Assembly (NCBI GenBank): GCA_031425155.1 | Contig: JANPIV010000044.1 | Span: 1-64,000, forward strand | Direction of reading: 5' to 3' | Source of the DNA: M3007 sp031425155 | GTDB lineage: Bacteria > Bacteroidota > Bacteroidia > Chitinophagales > Saprospiraceae | DNA length: 64,000 nucleotides | Shown: one piece after another, positions 18,195 to 27,063 of the stretch | How the letters are laid out: the number at the start of each line of letters is the position of its first letter | How positions within the stretch are numbered: the stretch's first letter is position 1 | The notes under the pieces: model-generated | Told to the model about the DNA's origin: nothing | Databases searched by the model: none | The model's input: only the letters and a program-made list of their open reading frames with translations | Made by a program: the position numbers and the translations under genes

Positions 18195-18202
18195 CAAAAA
18201 TA
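18195..18202 (-). promoter_or_regulatory. TAnnTTTG -7 element for the VF530 gene
   Basis: Reads TATTTTTG on the minus strand, 64 nt before the VF530 start. No box pair is present at the usual distance. Confidence 0.4.
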
Positions 18203-18255
18203 CTGTTTCGACTCACCTGAATTTTTATAAAAATACGCCTTCACTTCTCCCCCCC

Positions 18256-18320
18256 TAACCAAAATCACCGCCCACCCTGACGCCCGTCATCCACCGACTT
18301 TTTTCGCCACCCCCATCTTG
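18256..18320 (+). promoter_or_regulatory. Tandem Crp/Fnr-like boxes and promoter for the cbb3 operon
   Basis: Outer box TAACCAAAATCA at 18256-18267; inner box TGACGCCCGTCA at 18278-18289, a perfect palindrome in its half-sites. The weak -7 element CCATCTTG at 18313-18320 ends exactly 36.5 bp from the inner-box centre. The spacing between boxes is 22 bp. cbb3 operons are classic FNR/FixK targets, which supports the functional reading. Confidence 0.75.
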
Positions 18321-18360
18321 CAGCCGATTTCAGATCAAAAGCTGAGGTCACAGCGGTGCA

Positions 18361-18543
18361 ATGAAAATCATGCTTTTACTCATCCTCATCAGTCTCCTGC
18401 TCGCGGCGGGCTTCCTGCTGGTTTACCTGTGGGCGGTACGCGACGGGCAATTTGATGACGACTATACGCCGGCAGTACGCATCCTGTTCGACGAAAATGA
18501 CCATCTGACAAACGACGAAACCATCACGCACTCACAACATTAA
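18361..18543 (+). CDS. ccoS: cbb3 oxidase maturation protein CcoS
   Basis: 60 aa with one N-terminal membrane helix followed by WAVRDGQFDD, the CcoS signature. CcoS is needed to load heme and copper into CcoN. It is the first gene of the cbb3 operon, and its stop is 2 nt before the ccoNO start. Confidence 0.9.
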   Translation: MKIMLLLILISLLLAAGFLLVYLWAVRDGQFDDDYTPAVRILFDENDHLTNDETITHSQH

Positions 18544-18545
18544 TT

Positions 18546-20738
18546 ATGGAATTGCGCAGACACCACCAAGAAGATCCTACGGGAGGAACCCCTATGGGAA
18601 GTAGTCCCGGAATGAAACCAGACAACGTACAACAATTTCAGTACGACAATAAAATCACCCGTGCCTTTGGGACGGCCTCCTTTGTATGGGGCCTGGTCGG
18701 GATGCTGGTCGGGGTAATCATCGCCCTGCAACTCGTCTATCCCTCGCTCAATCTCGGCCCCTGGCTCACTTTCGGGCGGTTGCGCCCGTTGCACACCAAC
18801 GCCGTCATATTTGCCTTTGTGGGCAATGGCCTGTTCATGGGTATTTACTACTCCCTGCAACGCCTGCTCAAAGCGCGGATGTGGAACGACAAACTCTCCT
18901 GGATACATTTCTGGGGCTGGCAGATCGTCATCCTTTGCGCGGCTTACACGCTGCCAATGGGCCTGACCACTAGTTCCGAATATGCCGAGTTGATCTGGCC
19001 GGTGGATATTCTGATTACGCTGGTTTGGGTCGTGTTTGGTATTAATATGTTCGGTACCATCCTGACCCGCCGGGAAAGCCACCTGTATGTGGCGATCTGG
19101 TTTTATATTGCAACCTGGGTCACGGTGGCCGTGCTGCACATCGTGCGGAGCCTGGAAATGCCGATCAGTTTTACCGAAAGTTATCCACTCTTTACGGGCG
19201 TACAGGATGCGTTGTTGCAGTGGTGGTATGGGCACAATGCGGTGGCCTTCTTCCTGACCACGCCTTATCTCGGCATGATGTATTATTTCCTGCCTAAAGC
19301 GGCCAACCGCCCAGTATATTCCTACAAACTCTCTATTGTCCACTTTTGGGCCCTGATCTTTATCTACATCTGGGCCGGACCGCACCACTTACTTTATACT
19401 TCCCTGCCCGATTGGACCCAATCGCTGGGCACGGTGTTCTCGATCATGCTCATTGCACCTTCGTGGGGCGGTATGCTCAACGGCCTGCTCACGCTACGTG
19501 GTGCCTGGGATCGCGTGGCCAATGATCCGGTGCTCAAATTCATGGTCGTAGCCGTCATCGCCTACGGTATGGCGACTTTCGAGGGACCGATGCTGTCCAT
19601 CAAATCCGTGAATGCCATCAGCCACTTTACGGACTGGACCATCGCCCACGTACACGTCGGCGCGCTGGGCTGGAACGGCTTCCTGACCTTCGGGGTGCTC
19701 TACTGGCTGTGGCCACGGATGTATCGCACGGAGTTGTATTCCAAGCAGTTAGCCAACATCCACTTCTGGGTGGGTACGCTGGGCATCATCTTCTACGCCG
19801 TGCCGCTGTACTTCGCTGGCTGGACGCAGGCCCTAATGTGGAAAGAATTTACGCCGGAAGGCACCCTCGCCTGGGGCAATTTCCTGGATACGGTGAAGCA
19901 GATCATCCCAATGTATGCCCTGCGGGTCGTCGGTGGTACACTGTTCTTTGCAGGCTCTATTATCGGGGTGTACAACCTGTACAAAACCGGCAAACAGGGC
20001 AAATTTATGGCCAATGAAAATGCCGAAGCACCGGCCCGCGAACGCCGCGTACCCGTGGTGAAAGGCGAACACTGGCACCGCTGGATAGAAGGTCGCCCCA
20101 TGCAAATGCTGCTGTTGAGCACCGTGCTGATTGCCGTAGGTGGTATTGTGCAGATCATTCCGATGGTCTTCATCGAAAGCCAGGTACCGAAGATTTCGAC
20201 CGTGAAACCTTACACGCCGCTGGAACTCGCTGGTCGCGATATCTACATCCGCGAAGGCTGCGTCGGTTGTCACTCGCAGATGATCCGTCCTTTCCGCGAC
20301 GAAACGGAACGCTACGGAGAATACTCTAAATCAGGCGAATACATCTACGACCGGCCCTTCCTGTGGGGCAGCAAACGGACTGGCCCCGATCTCTGGCGCG
20401 AAGGCGGCAAGTACCCGGACAGTTGGCACTACAACCACATGATGGACCCTACCACCATGTCGCCCGGCTCGATCATGCCTGCTTATCCGCACATGCTGGA
20501 AGACCAGCTTGACCTGCGCGATTTGCCTGCCAAGATCAATGCGCTGCGCAAACTCGGTACGCCATATCCCGCTGATTTTGAGAATATCGCTATCGCCAAT
20601 GCCCGGGAACAAGCACAAGTGGTGGCGAAAAATCTGGCCGACCAAGGTGTGAAAGACTCGAACATCTCCGACAAGGAAATCGTGGCCATCATCGCTTACC
20701 TGCAACGGCTGGGAACAGACATAAAAGTTAAAAAATAG
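18546..20738 (+). CDS. ccoNO: cbb3 cytochrome oxidase, fused subunits I and II
   Basis: 730-aa fusion. Residues about 35-470 are CcoN, the heme-copper subunit, with HTNAVIFAFVGNG, WYGHNAVAFFLT, AGPHHLLYT and HVHVGALGWNGF carrying heme and CuB histidines. Residues about 515-730 are CcoO, a membrane-anchored mono-heme cytochrome with EGCVGCHSQMIRP. The fusion is usual in Bacteroidota. ATGs at 18594 and 18612 are alternative starts, because the first 20 residues are not membrane-like. Confidence 0.96.
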   Translation: MELRRHHQEDPTGGTPMGSSPGMKPDNVQQFQYDNKITRAFGTASFVWGLVGMLVGVIIALQLVYPSLNLGPWLTFGRLRPLHTNAVIFAFVGNGLFMGIYYSLQRLLKARMWNDKLSWIHFWGWQIVILCAAYTLPMGLTTSSEYAELIWPVDILITLVWVVFGINMFGTILTRRESHLYVAIWFYIATWVTVAVLHIVRSLEMPISFTESYPLFTGVQDALLQWWYGHNAVAFFLTTPYLGMMYYFLPKAANRPVYSYKLSIVHFWALIFIYIWAGPHHLLYTSLPDWTQSLGTVFSIMLIAPSWGGMLNGLLTLRGAWDRVANDPVLKFMVVAVIAYGMATFEGPMLSIKSVNAISHFTDWTIAHVHVGALGWNGFLTFGVLYWLWPRMYRTELYSKQLANIHFWVGTLGIIFYAVPLYFAGWTQALMWKEFTPEGTLAWGNFLDTVKQIIPMYALRVVGGTLFFAGSIIGVYNLYKTGKQGKFMANENAEAPARERRVPVVKGEHWHRWIEGRPMQMLLLSTVLIAVGGIVQIIPMVFIESQVPKISTVKPYTPLELAGRDIYIREGCVGCHSQMIRPFRDETERYGEYSKSGEYIYDRPFLWGSKRTGPDLWREGGKYPDSWHYNHMMDPTTMSPGSIMPAYPHMLEDQLDLRDLPAKINALRKLGTPYPADFENIAIANAREQAQVVAKNLADQGVKDSNISDKEIVAIIAYLQRLGTDIKVKK

Positions 20739-20834
20739 TTATGAGTTATGAGTTATAAGTGATGAGTTGTAGAAACGTGAAACTCATCACTTATAACTCT
20801 CTACTTATAACTCATAACTCATAATTCATAACTT
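20737..20834. repeat. Hairpin with heptad-repeat arms between ccoNO and ccoQ
   Basis: The left arm (20737-20768) is GTTATGA-type heptads; the right arm (20781-20834) is the complementary TAACTCA type. The inner 18 bp pair perfectly, and a 24-bp alternative register also pairs. It begins inside the ccoNO stop codon and ends six bases before ccoQ. It may set the relative amounts of the cco transcript segments. Confidence 0.85.
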
Positions 20835-20840
20835 AAAAAG

Positions 20841-20999
20841 ATGTACAAATACCTGCTTCAATCTGTGGACGGCATTCAGTGGTTCGGTACTGGCACACTA
20901 CTGCTTTTTTTCATTACTTTCTGCATTGCTTCTATTGGGGCTGTTATGGCCCGTAAAGAAGAAATGGATCGCATGGCGAATCTGCCACTGGAAGACTGA
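20841..20999 (+). CDS. ccoQ: Small CcoQ-like subunit
   Basis: A 52-aa protein: MYKYLLQSVDGIQWF, one membrane helix (about residues 18-36), then a charged tail ARKEEMDRMANLPLED. Position between ccoNO and ccoP plus size and topology fit CcoQ, although CcoQ is poorly conserved. It is flanked on both sides by periodic-repeat hairpins. Confidence 0.8.
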   Translation: MYKYLLQSVDGIQWFGTGTLLLFFITFCIASIGAVMARKEEMDRMANLPLED

Positions 21000-21008
21000 A
21001 TTTTAAGT

Positions 21009-21080
21009 GAGGATTTGAATATTTGAGGATTTGATTAAAATACTTGATAATCACGTACTTGATCAAATACTCAAATCCTC
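21009..21080. repeat. Hairpin with 8-nt periodic arms between ccoQ and ccoP
   Basis: 21009-21026 pairs with 21063-21080 (17 of 18). ATTTGA cores recur every 8 nt in the arms. The loop (TACTTGATAATCA...) is shared with the hairpin at 60518-60601, so these two belong to one sequence subfamily. Confidence 0.8.
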
Positions 21081-21125
21081 GTATCCTCAAATTTAGAGTA
21101 CGATTTAATAAACACTCTTTCAAAA

Positions 21126-22085
21126 ATGACATCGAAAAAATATCTGCCAACGCTCTTTCTGCTCCTCGGCAGCCTAAGTATGGGCTGGGGGCAAACCGTG
21201 CAAACCGCCGCCACCACGGCTCCTGCTACCACCGGGTTCTTGCCGGAACTCATGACCAATGTATTTCTCGCTTCGGTGGCGGTACTATTTACGGTCAGTC
21301 TGATTGTGCTCTTCAAAACCAACGCTTTTCTGATGAAAAGGCTGATGCGTTTTGAAGCAGAAAAAAACGGCATCGCCTGGCCGGAAGAGGTGGCTACAGT
21401 GGCGGTTCCGCAGGGCGACAGTTTCTGGACAAAAATGCGCAAAAAATACTGGGAAAATGCCGTACCCGTAGAACGCGAGGGCGACATTACTTTCCACCAC
21501 GACTACGATGGTATTCGCGAACTGGATAATCACTTACCACCATGGTGGGTGAATATGTTCGTGATCTGCATTGTCTGGTCGGTAGGCTACATGTGGTACT
21601 ACCACTGGGGAGGTAGCGGACAAAACCAGATAGAAGAGTATAAAATGGAAGTGGAAACCGCTCAAAAAGAGATTGCTGTGGTACTTGCCGGTAAATCCAA
21701 TTCGGTGGACGAATCCAACGTGGTGGCTTTGACCGACGGAAGCGCACTGGGCGAAGGCGAACTGATCTTTAAAGGCAATTGCGTGGCTTGTCACGGTCAG
21801 CAAGGCGAAGGTACGGTCGGCCCCAACTTCACTGATGAATACTGGATTCACGGTGGCGGTATCAAGAACGTGTTCAAAATCATCAAGTATGGCGTACCGG
21901 ATAAAGGGATGATCTCCTGGCAAGCCCAGTTGAAACCCGCCGATATGCAAAAAGTCGCCAGCTATATCCTGACCTTAAAAGGTACCAATCCGCCTAACCC
22001 GAAGGCCCCGCAAGGAGTGATCTGGAAAGAAGACGGCGGCATGCAGGATTCTACCAAAGTCGGCACGGTCGAGTCGAAATTATAG
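21126..22085 (+). CDS. ccoP: cbb3 oxidase subunit III (cytochrome c)
   Basis: 319 aa. N-terminal signal-like segment, a helix at about residues 38-60, a second helix at about 138-158 preceded by HHDYDGIRELDNHLPPWW, the CcoP signature. The C-terminal cytochrome domain has one heme site, CVACHGQQGEGTVGPN. Only one CxxCH is present, whereas proteobacterial CcoP has two. It feeds electrons to CcoNO. Confidence 0.94.
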   Translation: MTSKKYLPTLFLLLGSLSMGWGQTVQTAATTAPATTGFLPELMTNVFLASVAVLFTVSLIVLFKTNAFLMKRLMRFEAEKNGIAWPEEVATVAVPQGDSFWTKMRKKYWENAVPVEREGDITFHHDYDGIRELDNHLPPWWVNMFVICIVWSVGYMWYYHWGGSGQNQIEEYKMEVETAQKEIAVVLAGKSNSVDESNVVALTDGSALGEGELIFKGNCVACHGQQGEGTVGPNFTDEYWIHGGGIKNVFKIIKYGVPDKGMISWQAQLKPADMQKVASYILTLKGTNPPNPKAPQGVIWKEDGGMQDSTKVGTVESKL

Positions 22086-22130
22086 CGCCGAATTTCCCCA
22101 TCCCGCTAACCACCGTAAATATAACTGGCT

Positions 22131-23726
22131 ATGAATCAGGATTATCTGAACAACGTCATTGAGGACAACGAAGAGTATCGTGACCATTTGGCCACGGTGG
22201 ATGCACAGGGCAAGCGGATTTGGCTCTACCCCAAAAAGCCTTCGGGGCGGTATTATCGCTGGCGGACTTGGGTAAGTGTGGCTTTTCTGGCCATATTCCT
22301 CACGCTGCCGTTCATCAAAGTGGATGGCGAACAGTTCCTGCAATTCAATGTGCTGGAACGGAAATTCATGCTGTTCGGACTGTTGTTTACACCGCAGGAT
22401 TTTCACCTGTTTGTGCTGGCGATGCTGACGTTTATTGTCTTCATTATTCTGTTCACCGTGGTGTTTGGGCGGTTGTTTTGTGGTTGGGTTTGTCCGCAGA
22501 CGATATTTCTGGAAATGATTTTCCGAAAAATAGAATACTGGATCGAAGGCGATGCAGGCGAGCAGCGCAAACTGGATAAAGCACCGTGGACTACCGAGAA
22601 AATCCAGAAGAAAGTTATTAAACACACTGTTTTCTTCGCGATTGCCGTAGTAGTGTCCAATTACTTTCTGGCCTATATTATTGGCATGGATGCGGTGTTG
22701 AAAATCATTGAAGAACCCATGTCGGCGCACATGGGTGGCTTCATAGCGATGGTAGTTTTCAGCGGGGCTTTTTATGCGGTGTTTGCGCAATTGCGCGAGC
22801 AGGTTTGTACCACGATCTGCCCTTATGGTCGTCTGCAAAGTGTATTATTAGTCAAAGATTCTATTGTGGTGGCCTACGATCATGTTCGGGGCGAGCCACG
22901 CGGAAAGTTGAAAAAAGAGAAGCCGGTGGAGGCACCGCGTCCGGTAGAATATTCTAATCCCATCCAGCAAATTCAGACCGCCGTGGGTGCCGCCGTGTCC
23001 GATATTAAGCGTCCCCCGGCTGCCGTAGTGGGCGATTGTATTGATTGCAAACTCTGCCTCCACGTTTGTCCGACGGGCATTGACATCCGCAACGGCACCC
23101 AACTAGAATGCACTAATTGCACGGCTTGTATGGATGCCTGCGACGCGATCATGGATAAAGTCAACCGGCCCAAAGGCTTGATCCGTTATGATTCTATGAC
23201 GGCTATTGAGTCGGGGGTACGCAAGATTTTTACGCCCCGCGTTTATGCTTACACGGGTGTGTTGCTGGCTTTACTAATCCTCGATGTATTTCTGATTGCC
23301 CGGCGTGGTATAATAGAAACCATCATCCTGCGCTCACCGGGCCAACTGTATCAGCAAAAGGACGACACGCATCTGACGAACCTCTATACCTACGTCATTA
23401 TCAATAAAACCTCCCAGAATCTGCCAGTACTATTAAAACCTGCCGATCCGAATGTCCATATTCAAGTGGTTGGCAAAGAACAACTTGTTCTGGCAAAAGG
23501 GGAAAAAGTAGAAGGTGCGTTTTTTGTACAAATGTCGCAGGATGAATTAACGGGTCGCAAAACGCCAATCGTTATTAATGTTATTTCCGATGGCAAAAAA
23601 ATAGACGAGGTGGAGACCAATTTTATGGGTCCCAACGGGCCATTGCCTAAAATGGAAAAAGAACACGACGAAAAATCGGACAAGGAACATGACGAACATT
23701 CAGACAAAAAAGAACACGGCAACTAA
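22131..23726 (+). CDS. ccoG: Polyferredoxin CcoG
   Basis: 531 aa. Membrane helices plus two ferredoxin-type clusters: GWVCPQTIFLE, TTICPYGR, then CIDCKLCLHVCPTGID and CTNCTACMDACD. CcoG-type proteins handle copper delivery during cbb3 assembly. The C-terminal periplasmic Ig-like domain ends in a Lys/Glu/Asp/His-rich tail (about residues 508-531) that could bind metal; that part is inference. Confidence 0.94.
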   Translation: MNQDYLNNVIEDNEEYRDHLATVDAQGKRIWLYPKKPSGRYYRWRTWVSVAFLAIFLTLPFIKVDGEQFLQFNVLERKFMLFGLLFTPQDFHLFVLAMLTFIVFIILFTVVFGRLFCGWVCPQTIFLEMIFRKIEYWIEGDAGEQRKLDKAPWTTEKIQKKVIKHTVFFAIAVVVSNYFLAYIIGMDAVLKIIEEPMSAHMGGFIAMVVFSGAFYAVFAQLREQVCTTICPYGRLQSVLLVKDSIVVAYDHVRGEPRGKLKKEKPVEAPRPVEYSNPIQQIQTAVGAAVSDIKRPPAAVVGDCIDCKLCLHVCPTGIDIRNGTQLECTNCTACMDACDAIMDKVNRPKGLIRYDSMTAIESGVRKIFTPRVYAYTGVLLALLILDVFLIARRGIIETIILRSPGQLYQQKDDTHLTNLYTYVIINKTSQNLPVLLKPADPNVHIQVVGKEQLVLAKGEKVEGAFFVQMSQDELTGRKTPIVINVISDGKKIDEVETNFMGPNGPLPKMEKEHDEKSDKEHDEHSDKKEHGN

Positions 23727-23776
23727 GGGGTTTTAAATGACCTCTTATTCCTATCAATAAAAATCAATACAGCACT

Positions 23777-24217
23777 ATGAAATTCAACTGGGGCACCGGC
23801 ATCGTTATTTTCTTTATATTGTTTGCCACGAGTATGACCTTAGCCGTTGTGGCCACTACCCGGCATCCGCCGCAACTGATGAAGAAGGACTATTACGCAC
23901 TTGATCTGAGTTATCAGGAGCGCATGGATAAAAAGCAGAATACTGCGAACCTGGCTACACCACCGGCAGCACGTTTTGATGCTACTGGCAGTACCATTCA
24001 GGTCTCTATGCCCGCTGGTATGACTGCCCAAAATGGTACGGTCAATTGTTACCGCTCCTCCACAGCCCACGATGACATTTCCACGCCTTTCGGAAATGTG
24101 ACCGCGCTGAGCATTCCAGCGGATAAATTTGCTCCGGGCCGCTGGCACGTCGAACTGGACTGGACGGCCACCGACGGAAAAAAATATTTCTGGGAAACAG
24201 CAGTGATTGTGCCTTAA
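23777..24217 (+). CDS. ccoH: FixH-family cbb3 assembly protein
   Basis: 146 aa with one N-terminal helix (WGTGIVIFFILFATSMTLAVV) and a periplasmic domain containing KKDYYALDLSYQERMDK, the FixH family hallmark. It works with copper loading of cbb3 oxidase. It sits between ccoG and the TauE/SafE-type gene, usual for this operon. Confidence 0.9.
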   Translation: MKFNWGTGIVIFFILFATSMTLAVVATTRHPPQLMKKDYYALDLSYQERMDKKQNTANLATPPAARFDATGSTIQVSMPAGMTAQNGTVNCYRSSTAHDDISTPFGNVTALSIPADKFAPGRWHVELDWTATDGKKYFWETAVIVP

Positions 24218-24218
24218 C

Positions 24219-24911
24219 ATGAACTACCTCACCCCCCTGTTGCTCGGCCTGGCTGGCAGCCTGCATTGCGTCGGGATGTGCGGTCCATTATTGCTTGCGC
24301 TTCCGTTGAATACGGCGGAAAAGTGGCAGGTGGTGCGCCAGATGCTGGTGTATCACAGCGGACGCATCCTGACCTATGCCGCGCTGGGCATGTTGTTCGG
24401 CCTGCTCGGACAAGGGCTGGCAGTGGCGGGTTTGCAAAAAATATTGTCTATTGCGGCGGGCGTTTTCATGTTGGGCATGGCCCTCGCGGCCTGGCGATTC
24501 GAGCAATTAGTGACCTCGCTGCCAGGCTTTGGTGCATTCACCCGACGGGTAAAATCGAACATGGGGAATCTGCTGCGGCATCATCCCACCGGCAGCACTT
24601 TTTCGCTCGGCCTGCTCAATGGCCTGCTGCCCTGCGGCATGGTGTATGCGGCTTTGGCGGGAGCCATTGCGACGATTGGTGGCGCGGCAGGCGGTGTTTT
24701 CATGGTCGTTTTTGGTTTGGGGACTTTGCCTTTGTTGCTGATGGTGAGCGTGTTAGGTCGCTCGTTCAGCACCTCCGTGCGCCGGAAGATTGGTTTTGCG
24801 AAGCCCATTCTGCTCCTGCTGGTGGGGCTTATTCTGTTGCAGCGCGGCTTGCATTTGGACTTGTCGCTCTTTGAATCAGCGGTACCGAAAGCGGGATTGG
24901 AATGTCATTGA
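24219..24911 (+). CDS. TauE/SafE-type membrane protein of the cco operon
   Basis: About 230 aa, six membrane helices. The opening GSLHCVGMCGPLLLALP is the conserved Cys-containing signature of the UreH/DsbD-like family found next to ccoGH. A role in copper or redox supply to the oxidase is likely. An upstream in-frame TTG at 24207 is rejected in favour of the ATG at 24219, two bases after the ccoH stop. Its last 51 nt recur at 25883-25933. Confidence 0.88.
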   Translation: MNYLTPLLLGLAGSLHCVGMCGPLLLALPLNTAEKWQVVRQMLVYHSGRILTYAALGMLFGLLGQGLAVAGLQKILSIAAGVFMLGMALAAWRFEQLVTSLPGFGAFTRRVKSNMGNLLRHHPTGSTFSLGLLNGLLPCGMVYAALAGAIATIGGAAGGVFMVVFGLGTLPLLLMVSVLGRSFSTSVRRKIGFAKPILLLLVGLILLQRGLHLDLSLFESAVPKAGLECH

Positions 24912-24924
24912 AGGCCGGGCGTTT

Positions 24925-25012
24925 GTCATTCAGAGCCGAAGGCGTGGAATCTGAGGGTTTCTCTTTTTGTCTCAGCCTTCGGCCTCGGATTCCACGCTAC
25001 GCTCTGAATGAC
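24925..25012. repeat. Dispersed inverted-repeat element, copy 1
   Basis: Arms GTCATTCAGAGCCGAAGGCG... and ...CGCTACGCTCTGAATGAC enclose a CCTTCGGCCTCGG core. It is homologous to the copy at 33325-33429. It provides the last four residues (SFRA) and stop of the DUF998 gene. Confidence 0.85.
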
Positions 25013-25686
25013 ACACGATTAGGGCGTTCTGACATCTTTTCTTTTCGCAATAAAATCCTGGCCAACACCACGATCCAGAGCAGAAAAACGCCAATATTGA
25101 TGCGTTCCCACACGCCTGCCCACGGGGTCGGTAAATTGGCCTCGACTTTCGGCGCATCCATGCCCGTTAAAATACCAAATACCAGCAGAATCAGGATGGT
25201 CATAATAGAATAAATGCGGAACCGGCGACCGAGTGCTGCTGCCCCAAATCCCATAGCCAGCACCATCACCACCACCGTCACTGCCGCCAAAGTAAGGTGC
25301 ATAGTATCGCTCAGCGATGCCTCACTCGCTGCCAGAGCCGCCCGCTGGTGCATCGGGGCAAATGGCCAGAGAATACTGGTAATGCCGTAAGTAAAAAGCA
25401 AAATTCCCGCCATACGCAGGTAGCGATTGCTACCCGCCGATTGCCAAACGCCCCAGCCGAAGGCGGTCACCAGCAGGGTGTATCCCACGGAGAGTATCAC
25501 CCACAACATTCTGGTCGGCGTACCTATGGCGGATAGTTCGCTAACTGTTTGCGTGACCGAACTATAACCTGCGTAGAACATCGGTACAAAGATGTTCATG
25601 GCCACATAAAGCAGGGAAGAAAAAATACCACAGCGCAGGAATGTTTTGTTTGAAAATCTGGTTGGAACAGTAGTTAAAGTGGACAT
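24997..25686 (-). CDS. DUF998-family membrane protein
   Basis: 229 aa, six or seven membrane helices, with the DUF998 pattern (YAGYSSVTQTVSELSAIGTPTR near residue 40). Function unknown. The C-terminus runs into a dispersed repeat, so the original end was probably lost. It has its own Crp/Fnr-type promoter at 25.7 kb, which places it in the same regulon as the convergent cbb3 operon. Confidence 0.85.
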   Translation of the reverse strand: MSTLTTVPTRFSNKTFLRCGIFSSLLYVAMNIFVPMFYAGYSSVTQTVSELSAIGTPTRMLWVILSVGYTLLVTAFGWGVWQSAGSNRYLRMAGILLFTYGITSILWPFAPMHQRAALAASEASLSDTMHLTLAAVTVVVMVLAMGFGAAALGRRFRIYSIMTILILLVFGILTGMDAPKVEANLPTPWAGVWERINIGVFLLWIVVLARILLRKEKMSERPNRVSFRA

Positions 25687-25711
25687 TTTATTTTAGTTTT
25701 AAAATTCTTAT

Positions 25712-25776
25712 CAAAGAAAAGTAGTCTGGTATTTAGTAAAGATGATAATTATCAGTTAAAAGAATGATTTGTAATT
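25712..25776 (-). promoter_or_regulatory. Tandem Crp/Fnr-like boxes and promoter for DUF998
   Basis: The inner box TGATAATTATCA at 25743-25754 is a perfect 12-bp palindrome. The outer box TGATTTGTAATT lies at 25765-25776. The -7 element TTTCTTTG reads 25719-25712 on the minus strand. Inner-box centre to last G is 36.5 bp; box spacing is 22 bp. Confidence 0.75.
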
Positions 25777-25800
25777 AGTTTAGAAAGGTTTAGTTATTAA

Positions 25801-26111
25801 CTAATGTTACGCAAAATATAGAGGCAAGCCGGTTTTATTCAGGCGGCATTGGTAGTCCGACTCAAAGTCGGACTACCACTTATGTCGCTCTTTGAATCGG
25901 CGGTGCCGAAAGCGGGGCTGGATTGTCATTGAATGATTTTTATATTGCTTTCGTCAAAACGTCATTGTCTTTGCAGTTTTGCAACAACAAAATCTTTGTC
26001 TAAGGTTTTATGTAAGGATTTTACTGCGTAAGGGGTTGAACCAAGGCTTGGCAGCCAATCGCTCGCTAAACGCGGCTATTCGGCTGTCAAGCCTTTTCAG
26101 CGTAACATTTT
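25801..26111. mobile_element. Small transposable element (MITE-like) carrying a gene fragment
   Basis: Ends CTAATGTTACGC and GCGTAACATTTT match the ends of three shorter elements at 33-37 kb. The flanks are TTATTAA and TCATTAA, a 7-bp target duplication with one change. Inside are a 12-bp-stem hairpin (GGTAGTCCGACT/AGTCGGACTACC) and, at 25883-25933, a diverged copy of the end of the upstream tauE/safE gene. There is no transposase. Confidence 0.65.
25883..25933 (+). pseudogene. 3' remnant of a second tauE/safE-type gene
   Basis: Matches 24862-24912 at 46 of 51 positions. In frame it reads SLFESAVPKAGLDCH-stop; four of five changes are silent and one is Glu to Asp. That pattern means the source was a functional homologue under selection, not simply a copy of the neighbour. 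Confidence 0.75.
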
Positions 26112-26151
26112 TCATTAAAATACCTTTGTGCCCAATTGCAACTACCTGTAC

Positions 26152-26946
26152 TTAATTTGATTCTATTTTGTTATATTTATATTCCTTTCTTTCAATAATA
26201 CTTTTCCAGTTTTCCCGGTCGTGTAATACTTCTGCTACAAAGACATTATCTGGCATCGGTTGACCTTCATAACCTAGATTGTAGCCAATGCCAAATCCTG
26301 CGATATACAGGATTTTAAGTCCCCATTGTACCCACTTTTTTTTATTGCCGGCGTTTATAGCAACTTCCTCAGCAAGAGAATAATATTTTGTAATTGTCAT
26401 GCCACTTAAAGCACCAGAAGGTAACAAATATTTTTCAAATTGTTCTTTTGATACATTCCAAAAACCATTTCCTCTCGGAGTATAATCTAAATTATTCCGT
26501 TCTACTATCTGAATAGAGTCACCTCCTCCTCGATATATATAAATATTTTTTTCGAAAGCAACCCAAACGGCTGGATGGTCTGGAAATAGTGCCAATAGTG
26601 TCGAGAACGAAAGAGGTGTTACAGTATCCGGCTTTGTTGCATTAAGGTTCTTAGGATTCAAATTAGAGCCAATTGGTTTACTTGGCTTGGATGTATTTGA
26701 GTTAATTGTATCTAACTTAATTGGTTTTAAATCTTTGATAAAATCTCCCCAAGAGTATCTAAAATATGTAGATTTTTTTTCAAAATAATCTTCAACTAAT
26801 CGTTTTTTAGAAAAATCAGGGCTTTGAATTCTTCCAATAACATATCCTATCAAAATACAGCTCAACCATATTAAAAAAACTGCGATTATTGGATGCATTC
26901 CATTGGTGGACTTTGCATTCGATGTTTGTATGTTTTGCTCTTCCAT
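26152..26946 (-). CDS. AT-rich orphan with one membrane helix
   Basis: About 264 aa. A membrane helix at about residues 20-40 (GMHPIIAVFLIWLSCILIGY) is followed by a hydrophilic, Ser/Thr/Asn-rich region and a folded C-terminal part. No family recognised. Base composition is clearly more AT-rich than the flanking respiratory genes, indicating recent acquisition. The ATG at 26946 is preferred over the in-frame TTG at 26952. Confidence 0.6.
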   Translation of the reverse strand: MEEQNIQTSNAKSTNGMHPIIAVFLIWLSCILIGYVIGRIQSPDFSKKRLVEDYFEKKSTYFRYSWGDFIKDLKPIKLDTINSNTSKPSKPIGSNLNPKNLNATKPDTVTPLSFSTLLALFPDHPAVWVAFEKNIYIYRGGGDSIQIVERNNLDYTPRGNGFWNVSKEQFEKYLLPSGALSGMTITKYYSLAEEVAINAGNKKKWVQWGLKILYIAGFGIGYNLGYEGQPMPDNVFVAEVLHDRENWKSIIERKEYKYNKIESN

Positions 26947-26985
26947 TTTCAATATTTATATTTTTGTTGATTAAGATGAACGGTT

Positions 26986-27050
26986 AGCACCAGAGACGTA
27001 CCCGGCTCAAGCCAGCATTACCGCTGGTGCAGTGTTGGCGGTCGTGCTTT
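26986..27050. other. Imperfect palindromic site bounding a cassette-like gene
   Basis: Contains GGTTAGCACC near 26986 and GTGTTGGCGGTCGTGC near 27031, with an internal CCAGC/GCTGG hairpin. A related arrangement (GTTAACGCC with AATGGCTTG) lies at 27750-27800, on the other side of the PD-(D/E)XK-like gene. It looks like a recombination site, loosely like attC, but the core bases do not fully match that consensus. Confidence 0.3.
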
Positions 27051-27063
27051 TTCGTTTCTATTT

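Noticed and set aside
18540..19388. 282-codon open frame opposite ccoNO
   Set aside because: Antisense shadow of a clear cbb3 gene.
20737..20834. Short tandem repeats considered as a CRISPR array
   Set aside because: Units are 7 nt with no spacers and the two halves are inverted; the same holds for the other periodic hairpins.
26121..26128. TACCTTTG promoter match on the plus strand
   Set aside because: It points into the 3' end of a minus-strand gene with no plus-strand gene following; kept only as a possible antisense start.
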